Below are positions 51,870 to 61,636 of a DNA stretch of 64,000 nucleotides, in pieces. A program made the position numbers and the translations under genes. Source of the DNA: CAZHCA01 sp964530825 (GTDB lineage Bacteria; Bacteroidota; Bacteroidia; Chitinophagales; Saprospiraceae); assembly GCA_964530825.1 (NCBI GenBank), contig CAZHCA010000017.1:30425-94424 (forward strand). Reading direction: 5' to 3'. Each line of letters starts with the position of its first letter. Position 1 is the first letter of the stretch. The notes under the pieces were generated by a model, which saw only the letters and a program-made list of their open reading frames with translations, was not told where the DNA came from and ran no database searches.

Positions 51870-52106
51870 GTCAGGTGGGTTTGGTTTGTATTGTTCAATA
51901 TAGGGAAATTAGAGGTAAAAGAGCAGTACTCCGCCTACTTCCTGCGAAGCGGGAGAGTCGCCTGCGATATCGAGTTGAAAGGAAGAGGTGTTCTGAGTTA
52001 GGATTTGCCCTCTATCGTCAGGATCGTAACGCCCGTTAACCCCGGCACCAAGTAAACTTAATCCACAAATTCCAAGTTTTTTAAGAACACCACACAACTG
52101 GCAGAC

Positions 52107-53183
52107 ATGCAACGCAGAATATTCATTCGCAAAACTACTTTCTCCACTGCTGCACTAGTCCTTGGGCTGCCAAAATTCAGACGGCCAAAGGATAAACTCG
52201 GCGTAGCCTTGGTCGGACTTGGCAGCTACAGTACCGGTCAGTTGGGGCCGGCCCTGCAACAGACCAAACACTGCTACCTAGCGGGCATCGTGACTGGCAG
52301 CCCCTGGAAGATACCGAAATGGCAGCGACGCTATGGCATTAAGGACCGTAACGTCTATAACTACGACAATATGCATACCATTGCCGACAATGACGAAATC
52401 GATATTGTCTACATCGTAGTACCGACTGGGTTACACATGAAATACAGCCTGATCGCCGCCAACGCCGGCAAACATGTATGGTGTGAAAAGCCAATGGCCA
52501 TGACGCCCGAGGAGTGCACCCGCATTATCGAAGCCTGCCGCCAGAATAAGGTTAAGCTGAGTATCGGGTACCGTATGCAGCACGAACCTGATACCCAGAC
52601 CATCATCAGTTACGCCAAGTCGAAACCTTACGGTGATTTTAAGCACGTCACTGCAATGGCCGGATATAATGGCGGCGGCAATGGTAAGGGGTGGCGTTTC
52701 GAGCGCGATATGGGCGGCGGCGCCCTCTACGATATGGGTGTCTACCCCATCAATGCCATTCGCTATGCGACCCAAATGGAACCAATAGAAGTGATACGCG
52801 CCGAGCAGTCAACTCAGCGACCGCAGATCTTCACTGAAGTCGATGAAACTACCACCTTTCAATTGCGTTTCGCCAATGGTCTAATCGCCGACGGTAAGAC
52901 CAGTGTGGGCCAGTCGATTAATCGACTGCGGGTCGATTGCCAACGCGGCTGGTACGAACTAGCACCCATGCAATCCTACAGCAACATCCGGGGCCACACA
53001 AGTGACGGTAAGCGCATCGACCAGATGTTAGGCGACCAACAGGTAAGACAGATGAACGATGATGCGCTCGCTATTAAAGAAGATTGGCCGGTACTCGTTC
53101 CGGGTGAAGACGGCCACAGAGATATTCAGATCGTAAGGGCAATTATCGAGGCAGCCCAAACCGGAGAAGTGGTGCAGATCTGA
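52107..53183 (+). CDS. Gfo/Idh/MocA-family oxidoreductase with Tat-like signal
   Basis: 358 residues. The N-terminus MQRRIFIRKTTFSTAALVLG is a Tat-type signal, so it is probably exported with bound cofactor. The NAD(P)-binding part has GVALVGLGSYSTGQLGPAL, and the family motif with catalytic Lys is HVWCEKPMAMTPEEC (~Lys at 130). DMGVYPINAIRY and the C-terminal beta-sheet of glucose-fructose-oxidoreductase-like enzymes follow. The sugar or polyol substrate is unknown. Stand-alone plus-strand gene. Confidence 0.88.
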   Translation: MQRRIFIRKTTFSTAALVLGLPKFRRPKDKLGVALVGLGSYSTGQLGPALQQTKHCYLAGIVTGSPWKIPKWQRRYGIKDRNVYNYDNMHTIADNDEIDIVYIVVPTGLHMKYSLIAANAGKHVWCEKPMAMTPEECTRIIEACRQNKVKLSIGYRMQHEPDTQTIISYAKSKPYGDFKHVTAMAGYNGGGNGKGWRFERDMGGGALYDMGVYPINAIRYATQMEPIEVIRAEQSTQRPQIFTEVDETTTFQLRFANGLIADGKTSVGQSINRLRVDCQRGWYELAPMQSYSNIRGHTSDGKRIDQMLGDQQVRQMNDDALAIKEDWPVLVPGEDGHRDIQIVRAIIEAAQTGEVVQI

Positions 53184-53200
53184 CAAAGGGTACGCTACCA

Positions 53201-54235
53201 TTAAAATAAAGCTAATTGCCCGCCTGGATTGCGGCGGTAGGCCTCCAGGTTCCATGGGGGCATAGCTCTATCTGCAAAGTAGCGGCGCTTAGCCAGAAGG
53301 TATTGCTGGCGAATAACTTCAGCAATTTGACCCTCCCCTCGCATGCGGGTGCCGAAGCGGCTGTCGTTCAGTTGGCCCCCATGTGTCTCCTGGATTTTTT
53401 TCAGTACTTTTCCAGCCCGGTCGGGAAAGACTTTTCGGATCCAGTCTTCGAAAATAACAGCGACGTCGCCGTTGAGGCGCACCATCGTATAGTGGACGGA
53501 ACGGGCACCCAGTTCCGCTGCCCTTTCGGCCATAGGCATGATTTCATGTTCGTTCAGACCCGGGATGATGGGTGCTAGCATCACGTTTACAGGAATGCCG
53601 TTTTCAGCCAACAATTTTATGGTTTTCAGGCGGGCCGGTACGCTGGCTGTACGGGGTTCGAGCAACCGGCGCAGTTCTTCATTCATAGTGGTCAACGACA
53701 CAGATACCTTGCATAAGCGTTCGTCGGCCAGTTGGCGCAGCAGATCCAAGTCACGCAGCACCAGGCTATTTTTGGTAATCAAACCTACCGGGTGACGATG
53801 GCTCCATAGCACTTCCAGGATGCGGCGCGTGATGCTGAAGTGTTGTTCTGCCGGCTGATAACAATCCGTATTGCCTGATAGCATAATGGGCAAAGGCTTC
53901 CAGGACTTTTTCTGTAGGGCGCGATCCAGCAATTCCGGCGCATTTTTCTTGACCAAAATTTTCTGTTCAAATTCCAGTCCGGCGCTATAGCCCCAGTAGG
54001 TATGGGTATTGCGCGCATAACAGTATATACAGCCGTGCTCGCAACCTTGATAGGGATTCATCGACCATGACATACCGATGTCGGGACTTTCAACTTTATT
54101 CAGAATGGTTTTGGGAAAAACCTCCGTATAAGTAGTGCGCTGGCCTCCATGGAGCGGCACTTCGTCGTAAATAAGGGCGTGAAAAGGATTGGGCGTGTTG
54201 ATTTGGGCGCCGCGGCCGCGTAGCAAATGATCCAT
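53201..54235 (-). CDS. PA0069-family radical SAM protein
   Basis: 344 residues from the ATG at 54235 (the 10-residue upstream extension is not conserved). The [4Fe-4S] cluster motif is CEHGCIYC (C65, C69, C72), preceded by MSWSMNPYQG, the signature of the PA0069/Rv2578c subgroup. Later GNTDCYQPAE, the VGLITKNSLVLRDLDLL helix and the MLAPIIPGLNEHEIM strand fit the partial TIM barrel. The reaction is unknown for this subgroup. Divergent from the ureohydrolase gene (~95 bp between starts). Confidence 0.9.
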   Translation of the reverse strand: MDHLLRGRGAQINTPNPFHALIYDEVPLHGGQRTTYTEVFPKTILNKVESPDIGMSWSMNPYQGCEHGCIYCYARNTHTYWGYSAGLEFEQKILVKKNAPELLDRALQKKSWKPLPIMLSGNTDCYQPAEQHFSITRRILEVLWSHRHPVGLITKNSLVLRDLDLLRQLADERLCKVSVSLTTMNEELRRLLEPRTASVPARLKTIKLLAENGIPVNVMLAPIIPGLNEHEIMPMAERAAELGARSVHYTMVRLNGDVAVIFEDWIRKVFPDRAGKVLKKIQETHGGQLNDSRFGTRMRGEGQIAEVIRQQYLLAKRRYFADRAMPPWNLEAYRRNPGGQLALF

Positions 54236-54330
54236 TTTAAACGAAATTGTTTTTTTACAAAACATATTGTTTTTGTTTTAGTTGTGGGTTTAGGATCAAT
54301 GCGATCAAATTTTTATATTCCAAATAAAAA

Positions 54331-55386
54331 ATGCGGAGCAAAGCGGAAAAGATTGCCCAGTTCGACCCAAACGGAGTGGGCCGCAAAAACAGAAACTTCA
54401 TCGGACTTCCCTTCACCGAAGAAGACGCAGATATCGTATTGCTAACGGTACCCTGGGACGTAACTGCTTCTTACGGGGCAGGAACCGCAGGTGCTCCCAA
54501 AAACATTTTGGAGGCCTCCTACCAACTCGACTTGTACGATCCGGTTCGCCCCGATGGCTGGAAGCGTGGTATCTTTTTCCGGCCGCCTTCCGACGATTGG
54601 CTAAACCGCAACGGACAGATGCGGCCAGCAGCACGTCAGTACATTGATTGGCTGGAAGGGCACAGTCCGGTAAACGAACCGGAGATTAAGGCAGTGGTCG
54701 ACCAAATCAACCGGGCTACGGAATTGCTCAAGGATTGGGTAAAGGGCGAAACGGCCGCCCTGCTGAAAGCCGGCAAAGCAGTCGGTCTGCTCGGTGGCGA
54801 ACACAGCGTATCATTAGGCTACCTGAAAGCTCTGCAGGACCGGCATGAACAGTTCGGCATTTTACAAATCGATGCGCATATGGATCTACGCGAGGCTTAC
54901 CAGGGTTTTACCCATAGCCATGCCTCTATAGCTTATAATGCCCTGCAATTGGAAGGGGTCCAGAAGTTGGTACAGGTTGGTATTCGCGATTACTGTGAAG
55001 CCGAAATGCAATTGGCTGAAGCACACGAAGATCGTGTGACCGTTTTCTACGAAGAACAATTGCGCCACAACCTGTTTCATGGTTTGAACTGGAAGCAGCA
55101 ATGCGAGCGTATCGTCGACGAATTACCAAAGAAAGTATATATCTCTTTCGACATCGACGGTTTGGATCCTGCTCTATGCCCCAACACCGGCACTCCGGTT
55201 CCGGGGGGACTACACTACCAGGAAGCCATATATCTACTCAACCGGCTATTCGAATCTGGCCGCCAGGTAATTGGTTTTGACCTCTGTGAGGTAGCTGGCC
55301 CTCCCCATAATTGGGATGGCAACGTGGGAGCGCGGATCTTGTACAAATTGTGTAATCTGCTGGATACCGAGCAGTCCACAATTTGA
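54331..55386 (+). CDS. Ureohydrolase (agmatinase/arginase family)
   Basis: 351 residues, Mn-dependent hydrolase of guanidino compounds. All metal-ligand motifs are visible: GGEHS (155-159, His158), DAHMD (181-185) and SFDIDGLDP (272-280). The N-terminal GVGRKNRNFIGLPFTEEDADIVLLTVPWD (in parts) and the central HSHASIAYNAL agree with the agmatinase-like group rather than classical arginase. Possible substrates are agmatine, formimidoylglutamate or guanidinobutyrate; the sequence does not decide. It may share arginine metabolism with the arginine deiminase at 20.2-21.5 kb. Confidence 0.88.
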   Translation: MRSKAEKIAQFDPNGVGRKNRNFIGLPFTEEDADIVLLTVPWDVTASYGAGTAGAPKNILEASYQLDLYDPVRPDGWKRGIFFRPPSDDWLNRNGQMRPAARQYIDWLEGHSPVNEPEIKAVVDQINRATELLKDWVKGETAALLKAGKAVGLLGGEHSVSLGYLKALQDRHEQFGILQIDAHMDLREAYQGFTHSHASIAYNALQLEGVQKLVQVGIRDYCEAEMQLAEAHEDRVTVFYEEQLRHNLFHGLNWKQQCERIVDELPKKVYISFDIDGLDPALCPNTGTPVPGGLHYQEAIYLLNRLFESGRQVIGFDLCEVAGPPHNWDGNVGARILYKLCNLLDTEQSTI

Positions 55387-55599
55387 GGAACGGTGTGGGT
55401 CGTCGAAGCTTTCATTTATGGTATCTACATTGGCTACCCAATAGCCAGTGGCTGCTGAAAAGCAAAGGATGCCAACAAATTTTGGGAGTTGAATCGGAAA
55501 GGTATCGGACATTTCAGAAGAGGTACAGAATGAAATTCTACAGGAAGCGATGCTGCTGGACAAAGCGGTTTCTTAGGACCTACACAAAAAGAAATAACC

Positions 55600-57306
55600 T
55601 TAGCGGTTGCTTAGCTTAATTAGCCGTACCTGCTGAACCGACTGCGCCTGGCGTACCTCCAGGGTATAAGTTCCGGCCGGCAAATGGAATACAGCGGCCT
55701 CGTAAATCTGTGCATCTGATAGATCTTCCCAAACCAGCCGTCCGTCCAACGCAAAGAGCCTTAAGTGCAGCGTCTCCGGGCTGCCCACTTGGCGCACCGA
55801 AAACCGTTCGGTGAATGGGTTGGGAAAAACCGATACGAGTGTAGTCGTCGGAGCCGGGCTCACGGTATTGACGACGGTGGGCTTGAGTGCAAAATCGGCT
55901 ACCACCGGAAGGTGATCCGAGAAATCGGTATCAGTGGGTTGCAGGTCAAAATCGACGAGGCGCTCAAAAGTCATCGCATTGGTTTCCAATACAAATTGGT
56001 GGCGGGCCTCGAGCTGGCTATCGGTATAAAGTATGTAGTCTAACCGGCCTGGCGTAAATAAGGAAATAGGATTGCGCCAGGTCGTAGCCAACGGTTGGTC
56101 GGTGTGTAAAGGAACCAACTCGGCCAGTGGCGTACCGTCCCAGTCGGGCCGGTTGGCCGTACCGAAAAGATCCGTATTTTGGATGTCGCCTTCAAGCAGG
56201 GTATGCAGTTGCTGTTGAAAGCCTACCAGGTTGAGGTCACCGGCGATTAAGATAGACGTACCTTCGGGAAGGGTAAGCCGGCCGCCTGGCCGGCGCACTT
56301 CTTGAAGGAAAGCAGCGATCGCATCGAACTGCAACTGGCGTTCTGTATCGAAACTACAGCAAGCAGCGTGCACATTAATAACCAACAGATCTTTATCAAA
56401 ATTTGTGGGTAAGTCGATTAAACTAGCCGTAGCATTGCCTTCGAAGCTCAGGTCGAAGGACAGCAAGATCGGATAGCGACTGAGGGTAACGTTGTCGCGG
56501 TCGAGCTTTACGGCATGCCAACCTTTGGAGGTGCCGGTCGGAAGTGTTTTATCCAGGACGTCCTTAACCCGGCTGGCCGAACTGCTGACAAACTCCTGGA
56601 AGCAAAAGATATCAGCGTCGATAGCCCGCAGGAGGCGGTCGAAGTCATCGGTAAAGGTAGGGCTAAAGGGACGATCGTTACGCACGTTGTAGGCGGCAAT
56701 GCGCAGCAGGCCTGTATCGGGCGGCGCTAATGCCAAAGGAGCGTAGGGTTCCGAAAGTTCAGGGGTGAAGGTATAGGACAAAGCGCCGGCGCTCGGAATC
56801 TGATCGGTTCCGCTATCGCTGGCCAACAGTAGACGGATGGTATCTGTTGTGAACAGGTCGCGTACCCCCAGCGGCGTTGCATCGCGCCGGATGCGGATCT
56901 CGAACTCGCTACTGGTAAAGGTCGGCATACTGATCAGTCCAAAATGCGATTGATCGATAGGAAATCCGTTGAGGTATTCCCCTTCTTTTTCGCCGAAGTG
57001 GTAAAAGAACTCTGCCCCCATATCCGCAAGGGGCGCTCCCGTGGCGGGGTCGTTATCACCATCGACGTATAGAATCAGGTCGCTTTCCTGAATCAGAATC
57101 TCCTGATTGATCTGTATACGTATGAATAAGTAGTTTTCATCATTGGTAACAGATAGCTCCTTAAATTTAGACCCTGCACCTGGATTCTGGATGACTGGAA
57201 AAGAGAGCCAATCCTCGAAGTAGCCGTCGAGAAAGATGTTAGTAGATTGGGTAAAGCTTTTCATGCTGAATATACACAGAAAAAAGGACAGCAGGATTTT
57301 TTGCAT
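55600..57306 (-). CDS. Secreted EEP-family nuclease/phosphatase with type IX sorting domain
   Basis: 568 residues. Signal peptide (~1-19, MKSFTQ), then a ~180-residue beta-sandwich domain with calcium-like Asp repeats (DGDNDPATG), then the EEP domain (~205-475; RIAAYNVRNDRPF, FCFQEFV, IAGDLNLVGF, SDHLPVVADF). The last ~80 residues match the Por/type IX secretion sorting domain: SVFPNPFTERFSV, LRLFALDGRLVWE, LPAGTYTLEV and a basic end LIKLSNR. Expected to be secreted or cell-surface attached, degrading extracellular nucleic acids or phosphate esters (inference). Confidence 0.87.
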   Translation of the reverse strand: MQKILLSFFLCIFSMKSFTQSTNIFLDGYFEDWLSFPVIQNPGAGSKFKELSVTNDENYLFIRIQINQEILIQESDLILYVDGDNDPATGAPLADMGAEFFYHFGEKEGEYLNGFPIDQSHFGLISMPTFTSSEFEIRIRRDATPLGVRDLFTTDTIRLLLASDSGTDQIPSAGALSYTFTPELSEPYAPLALAPPDTGLLRIAAYNVRNDRPFSPTFTDDFDRLLRAIDADIFCFQEFVSSSASRVKDVLDKTLPTGTSKGWHAVKLDRDNVTLSRYPILLSFDLSFEGNATASLIDLPTNFDKDLLVINVHAACCSFDTERQLQFDAIAAFLQEVRRPGGRLTLPEGTSILIAGDLNLVGFQQQLHTLLEGDIQNTDLFGTANRPDWDGTPLAELVPLHTDQPLATTWRNPISLFTPGRLDYILYTDSQLEARHQFVLETNAMTFERLVDFDLQPTDTDFSDHLPVVADFALKPTVVNTVSPAPTTTLVSVFPNPFTERFSVRQVGSPETLHLRLFALDGRLVWEDLSDAQIYEAAVFHLPAGTYTLEVRQAQSVQQVRLIKLSNR

Positions 57307-57646
57307 TTTCAGGATCAGTTAATTGAATTAATGCAGAATATCGGAATAAATTAAGTTATTTATATTTATAAATAAGTGCACCAATTATCAGCCAGGAGTA
57401 AAGGAAAAAAGAAGGCTTTGCAAAATATCATAAACGAGAGAAGATTGCACTAAAACCCTTAGGTAACATCCCAATCGTTTATGGGAATCCATCATCACAG
57501 CCTGTAAATAAGTACTCAAGTTTCAATTAAAAGCCGGAGGCCATGGGAATACTGAAGACCGCTGTTGAAAGCAGACATTGAGGGGTAAAAGAAGCTCCTC
57601 TATAACACAATAATTTCTAAATTTAAAGGGTCAAAAAATAGTATGT
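57307..57646. other. A+T-rich divergent intergenic region
   Basis: 340 bp without a credible gene between the divergent nuclease and response-regulator genes. It holds an A+T-rich inverted repeat TTATTTAT-ATTT-ATAAATAA (57356-57375) near the nuclease side. This may be a regulatory site; nothing else is recognised. Confidence 0.35.
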
Positions 57647-58303
57647 ATGCCCGCATCCGATCCCAATCCGAGAATACTGATAGCCGATGATCACGCAATC
57701 ATACGCACCGGATTGAAGTATCTGCTCCGGGATTATTTCAATGTCCGCAACGTGACCCAGGCCGATTCCTGCCATCAGTTGCATCGGGCTCTGGAGGAAA
57801 AGTCCTACACCCACCTGATTCTCGATTTACAATTGGGTGACTGCAACAGCATTGCCCACGTGGCGGATATCCGCAAAAAGTACCCTGATCTGGCGATCAT
57901 GATTTACACCATGAGCTCGGAGGTGATTTTCGGAAATCGACTCCTGCGGCTAGGCGCACTGAGCTTTTTAAGCAAAATGGAAGACGAAAAAAACGTTCGG
58001 GACGCTTTACATCTCTTCTTACTCAAGCGTCCGTACAACAGTTCGGGCCTCACACAGCCGCAAGGATATTACCCCCGGGATGACCGGAACGATCTCAATC
58101 CTTTTGATGCATTATCCGAACGGGAGACCACCGTAATGACCTACCTGCTGCAGGGCATGGGCGTAAAGGAGATATCCTACCAGCTCAGTCTTAAAATGAG
58201 TACTATCGCTACTTACAAGGTAAGGATTTTCGATAAGCTGGGAGTGACCAATACCATTGAACTCGCCCGGTTGGCCGACACTTACAACGTTCAGAAGAGT
58301 TAA
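57647..58303 (+). CDS. NarL/FixJ-type response regulator
   Basis: 218 residues: receiver domain (~9-125) with acidic pair D14-D15, phospho-acceptor D60 in LILDLQLGD, Thr/Ser at TMSS and a Lys (LSKMED), then a LuxR-type helix-turn-helix at the C-terminus (LSERETTVMTYLLQGMGVKEISYQLSLKMSTIATYKVRIFDKLGV, in parts). It is 13 bp before the sensor kinase gene, its probable partner. Confidence 0.92.
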   Translation: MPASDPNPRILIADDHAIIRTGLKYLLRDYFNVRNVTQADSCHQLHRALEEKSYTHLILDLQLGDCNSIAHVADIRKKYPDLAIMIYTMSSEVIFGNRLLRLGALSFLSKMEDEKNVRDALHLFLLKRPYNSSGLTQPQGYYPRDDRNDLNPFDALSERETTVMTYLLQGMGVKEISYQLSLKMSTIATYKVRIFDKLGVTNTIELARLADTYNVQKS

Positions 58304-58315
58304 CACCGATGTATC

Positions 58316-61300
58316 ATGAGGGAAATGGCTATTTGGTGGTGTTGCATTTTTTGTTGGATGGTGGCGCCCGTATTTGGCCAGCAGGATGACTACGCCTGGC
58401 AGCAGTATACTTCGCGCCAGGGTTTACCCCAAAACTCGATTCGGTCGATGGCGTTCGATCAGCACGGATTTCTTTGGCTGGCTACCCACGCAGGTATCGC
58501 ACGATTCGACGGTCAGAATTTTCAGTATTTCCGGAGGGAAGATTACCCGGTAGTGAGCAACGGAAGATACGTCGAGCTTCTCCGCTTTGACGACAGTACG
58601 CTGTATTTCAAGAGTGAGAGAGACCCTCCTTTTTACCGGCGCCATGCTACCTTTGTTTCCCTATCCATTCCGGAAGAAAGATTGTATCACTACCAGGATG
58701 CCTTGATCGGTCAAATGCCGAGCATGGATTATCGCATGCTGAGCAAGGTCTACCGCCGCGCCGTAGCCCACGGCGGATACAGCTGGCTGAACAAAACCGC
58801 CTTGTTACCTCTTGATGAGCACCGGGTATGGATTTTTTCAAAAAATATCTGGTTACACGATTACCAAGCGGATACCCTGATTGCCCGTTTCGATCCCCAC
58901 CCTATCCAGCCGCAACGTTACCTTCCGGTGGCCCGGCAATTGCTCATTTTGGATAAAAATGGAAGTTTCTTCAAATGGGATATTAGACGGGAGGGGTTTT
59001 CGAAAGTTCACCTCGAGTCACCGGATGGTTCGAGGCTCGATCAGCCCTTTACCGGGGCCCGAATATTTTGTCCCTATCCGTACGATTGTGCTTTTATTCA
59101 ACATGCCAACCGCCTTTATCAACTAACTCCATCGGGAACACCCCACACTTACATCGCATCGGTAATACTGGAAAACCTGCCCGAAAACTGCAAAGTGCTG
59201 AGCTTAGCTTATTGGAACGAGAACAATACCATCGCCCTGGGGACGGATTCCCGCGGATTGTTCGTGTATCGTCCCAAGCCCATGCAGACCCTGATCTTAG
59301 AAAGTGAAGACAACAATGCTTTTAATTCTTTTTACAGCTTAAGCCTAATCGATAGCAACAACCTGCTATCGAGCTATGGCCACCAAATACAGATCGATTC
59401 CTTTGCGGCTACCGGAAGACTGGGCTTTCCGATCCACCCCTTAAATTTCTGTATAGATGAAGAACAGTGGCTTTGGACTTTCGATAAAAACCGAGTCCTA
59501 TACGCCCGGGATGTGCCACAGTATGATCAGCAGGAAGTTGCCCTGCCAGGCGTAGTTGGTATTAGCTTGCTTGTCCATCGAAACGGCAGGGTTTGGTTGG
59601 GCTATAGAGCAGAGCTGGGATATTTTACCAAGCGAAGTAAGGGCGTCTATTTCCGTTGTGTAGAAGAGCATTACCCCCGCGTACAATGCATGGCTATCGG
59701 TCCATGGGGCAACCTATGGCTGGGCGCTCGTAACGGATTGTACCGAGTCGATACCCTCAGCGGAATTAAAGATACCATTACTATTTTTGAGGAAGCTGAA
59801 GTCCGAACAATCGAACGCTTCGGAGACTTGATGTTTATCGGTACCTATGGTCAAGGGTACTACGTGCACGATGGTCGTCAACTGTATAACATGCCAAAAG
59901 GTGAAGATGGCGCGTTAAGCCATGTGCATGCGTTTTTTAAAGACTGCCAGGGTTACATTTGGATTACCACCAATCGGGGGCTATTTAAAACCCGTTTAGA
60001 TGCCCTGTCCAATTACTTGAAAGACCCTGGGCAGGGGCTATTTTATTATAAATACCTGGAGGAATACGGTATCCGCAATGCCGAATTTAACGGAGGCGCC
60101 TTTCCGAATAACCAGCCCTTGCCCGATGGCAAAGTTGTTTTCCCCAGTATGCAGGGATTGGTATTTGTTGACCCCTCGAGGTTGCCCCACACTTTTGCGC
60201 CTGATTCTATCTTGGTGGAAAGGGTCTATGCCTGGCCGGATAAACAGCCCTTACCTGCTCCCTATCGAATTCCTGCCGATCATAATGCTGTTGAGGTACA
60301 TTTTGCAACGGCCTGGTGGGATCAGCCCTATAATCTGGATCTACAGTACCGCCTCGAAGGATTACATGATGCTTTCCAATCTTGCCCCAGCAACCAGCGG
60401 CAGTTATCCTTTGGGCGTCTTCGGCCCGGGAAGTACCGGTTGTTTTTACGCCGACGTACCGGTTATCAAAGTACGGATTTCTTGTATGCGAGCATTAATT
60501 TTGAAGTTCTGCAACCCTGGTACTGGAGCACCTGGGCTTATGTCGGATATGCAATAGCCTTGCTGATTATTGTAGGGCTCTCCAACAGGCTGTATAGTTA
60601 TACTGTTCGCTCGCATAACCGCACACTACAGCGACTGGTCAGTGACCGAACTGCAGAATTGCAGTCAGCCAACCAGCAGCTTGCTGAAAACCTGAACCAA
60701 TTGCAACGATCAGAAAATCAGTTGAGGCAAAATGTGGCTATCAAAAACCAATTGATCTCTATTTTTACCCACGATATCCTACCCCCCCTTAAGTTTATCA
60801 CAATGGTGAGCCAGGCCGTGACGCGCCAAACGGAGCGCAACCCTAAAAACGACCTCGAAGCGATGACCAATGTACGTAATGCATCGGCTAGACTGTACCA
60901 AAATACACAGCACATACTTCACTGGATTCAGTACCAGCAGGAGCAGTTTGCAGTGCAAAAGGTTACTTGTTCGCCCTACGCCTTGGTGGAAGAACTGATA
61001 GAAAATATCCGCGAGTTGGGCCAGGCCCGAGATAACCAGCTTATAAACCAGGTCCCGGAAGATGATATCATTTTTTGCGACCCCCGCATCTTATCCATCA
61101 TCCTTTACAATTTGCTCTCCAATGCTGTAAAGTTTACGACTGGAGGTGTTGTGCAGGTTTACGGAAAAAGGCGCGGCCAAAACTATTTGCTCGGGATAGC
61201 GGACAACGGATGTGGCATGAGCCCTGAGCAACTCAAACAGGTACGGCAAAGGCAATCGGACCCCGCATCGCTTTATAGCGATGCTCCTACCGCCGGCAAC

Positions 61301-61414
61301 TCCGTCGGTCTCTTACTGGTCGATGAACTCGTCACCTTGATCGACGGGACCTGGACTATCCAAAGCCCAGGCTGGAATCAGGGTGTGACAGTTGAGATTC
61401 TACTCCCTCATTAG
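58316..61414 (+). CDS. Two-component propeller sensor histidine kinase
   Basis: 1032 residues. Signal peptide (~1-22, VAPVFGQ), then a long periplasmic two-component regulator propeller (Reg_prop motifs such as GLPQNSIRSMAFDQHGFLWLATHAGIARFDG, GNLWLGARNGLYRV, in parts) to ~640, a Y_Y_Y-like domain (~650-735), one membrane helix (~738-760), a coiled coil (~775-810), and the kinase: phospho-His H819 in IFTHDILPPLKF, then the ATPase domain with NLLSNAVKFT (~937) and ADNGCGM (~962). The H-box has H-D rather than the H-E pair, as in many Bacteroidota. Unlike the classic hybrid (HTCS) form, the regulator is a separate gene. Confidence 0.9.
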   Translation: MREMAIWWCCIFCWMVAPVFGQQDDYAWQQYTSRQGLPQNSIRSMAFDQHGFLWLATHAGIARFDGQNFQYFRREDYPVVSNGRYVELLRFDDSTLYFKSERDPPFYRRHATFVSLSIPEERLYHYQDALIGQMPSMDYRMLSKVYRRAVAHGGYSWLNKTALLPLDEHRVWIFSKNIWLHDYQADTLIARFDPHPIQPQRYLPVARQLLILDKNGSFFKWDIRREGFSKVHLESPDGSRLDQPFTGARIFCPYPYDCAFIQHANRLYQLTPSGTPHTYIASVILENLPENCKVLSLAYWNENNTIALGTDSRGLFVYRPKPMQTLILESEDNNAFNSFYSLSLIDSNNLLSSYGHQIQIDSFAATGRLGFPIHPLNFCIDEEQWLWTFDKNRVLYARDVPQYDQQEVALPGVVGISLLVHRNGRVWLGYRAELGYFTKRSKGVYFRCVEEHYPRVQCMAIGPWGNLWLGARNGLYRVDTLSGIKDTITIFEEAEVRTIERFGDLMFIGTYGQGYYVHDGRQLYNMPKGEDGALSHVHAFFKDCQGYIWITTNRGLFKTRLDALSNYLKDPGQGLFYYKYLEEYGIRNAEFNGGAFPNNQPLPDGKVVFPSMQGLVFVDPSRLPHTFAPDSILVERVYAWPDKQPLPAPYRIPADHNAVEVHFATAWWDQPYNLDLQYRLEGLHDAFQSCPSNQRQLSFGRLRPGKYRLFLRRRTGYQSTDFLYASINFEVLQPWYWSTWAYVGYAIALLIIVGLSNRLYSYTVRSHNRTLQRLVSDRTAELQSANQQLAENLNQLQRSENQLRQNVAIKNQLISIFTHDILPPLKFITMVSQAVTRQTERNPKNDLEAMTNVRNASARLYQNTQHILHWIQYQQEQFAVQKVTCSPYALVEELIENIRELGQARDNQLINQVPEDDIIFCDPRILSIILYNLLSNAVKFTTGGVVQVYGKRRGQNYLLGIADNGCGMSPEQLKQVRQRQSDPASLYSDAPTAGNSVGLLLVDELVTLIDGTWTIQSPGWNQGVTVEILLPH

Positions 61415-61636
61415 TCCGATGATTATTTGTAGCCTTTAAATTACATAACCGAAAAGGTGAAGGTTATAATTTGCAGTTTCTTTTGCCCGTAACCCCAGCA
61501 GACCAAATGCACCAACCGCATGAAATGGATAGGTTTCAGTTTGCTAATTCCCTTGGGCTGCGCCTCAGCGCCCAACTTCCCAACGAGCCGAAAGCCTACC
61601 AGAATGTTCCGAAGAAGCCTGCCATGCTGCAGTCGT

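Noticed and set aside
51909..52112. 67-codon minus-strand frame upstream of the YtxH operon
   Set aside because: Overlaps the start of the oxidoreductase gene and has no recognisable domain; a short leader peptide cannot be fully excluded.
55383..55619. 78-codon plus-strand frame after the ureohydrolase gene
   Set aside because: Basic, Cys/Trp-rich composition unlike neighbours and overlaps the end of the secreted nuclease gene.
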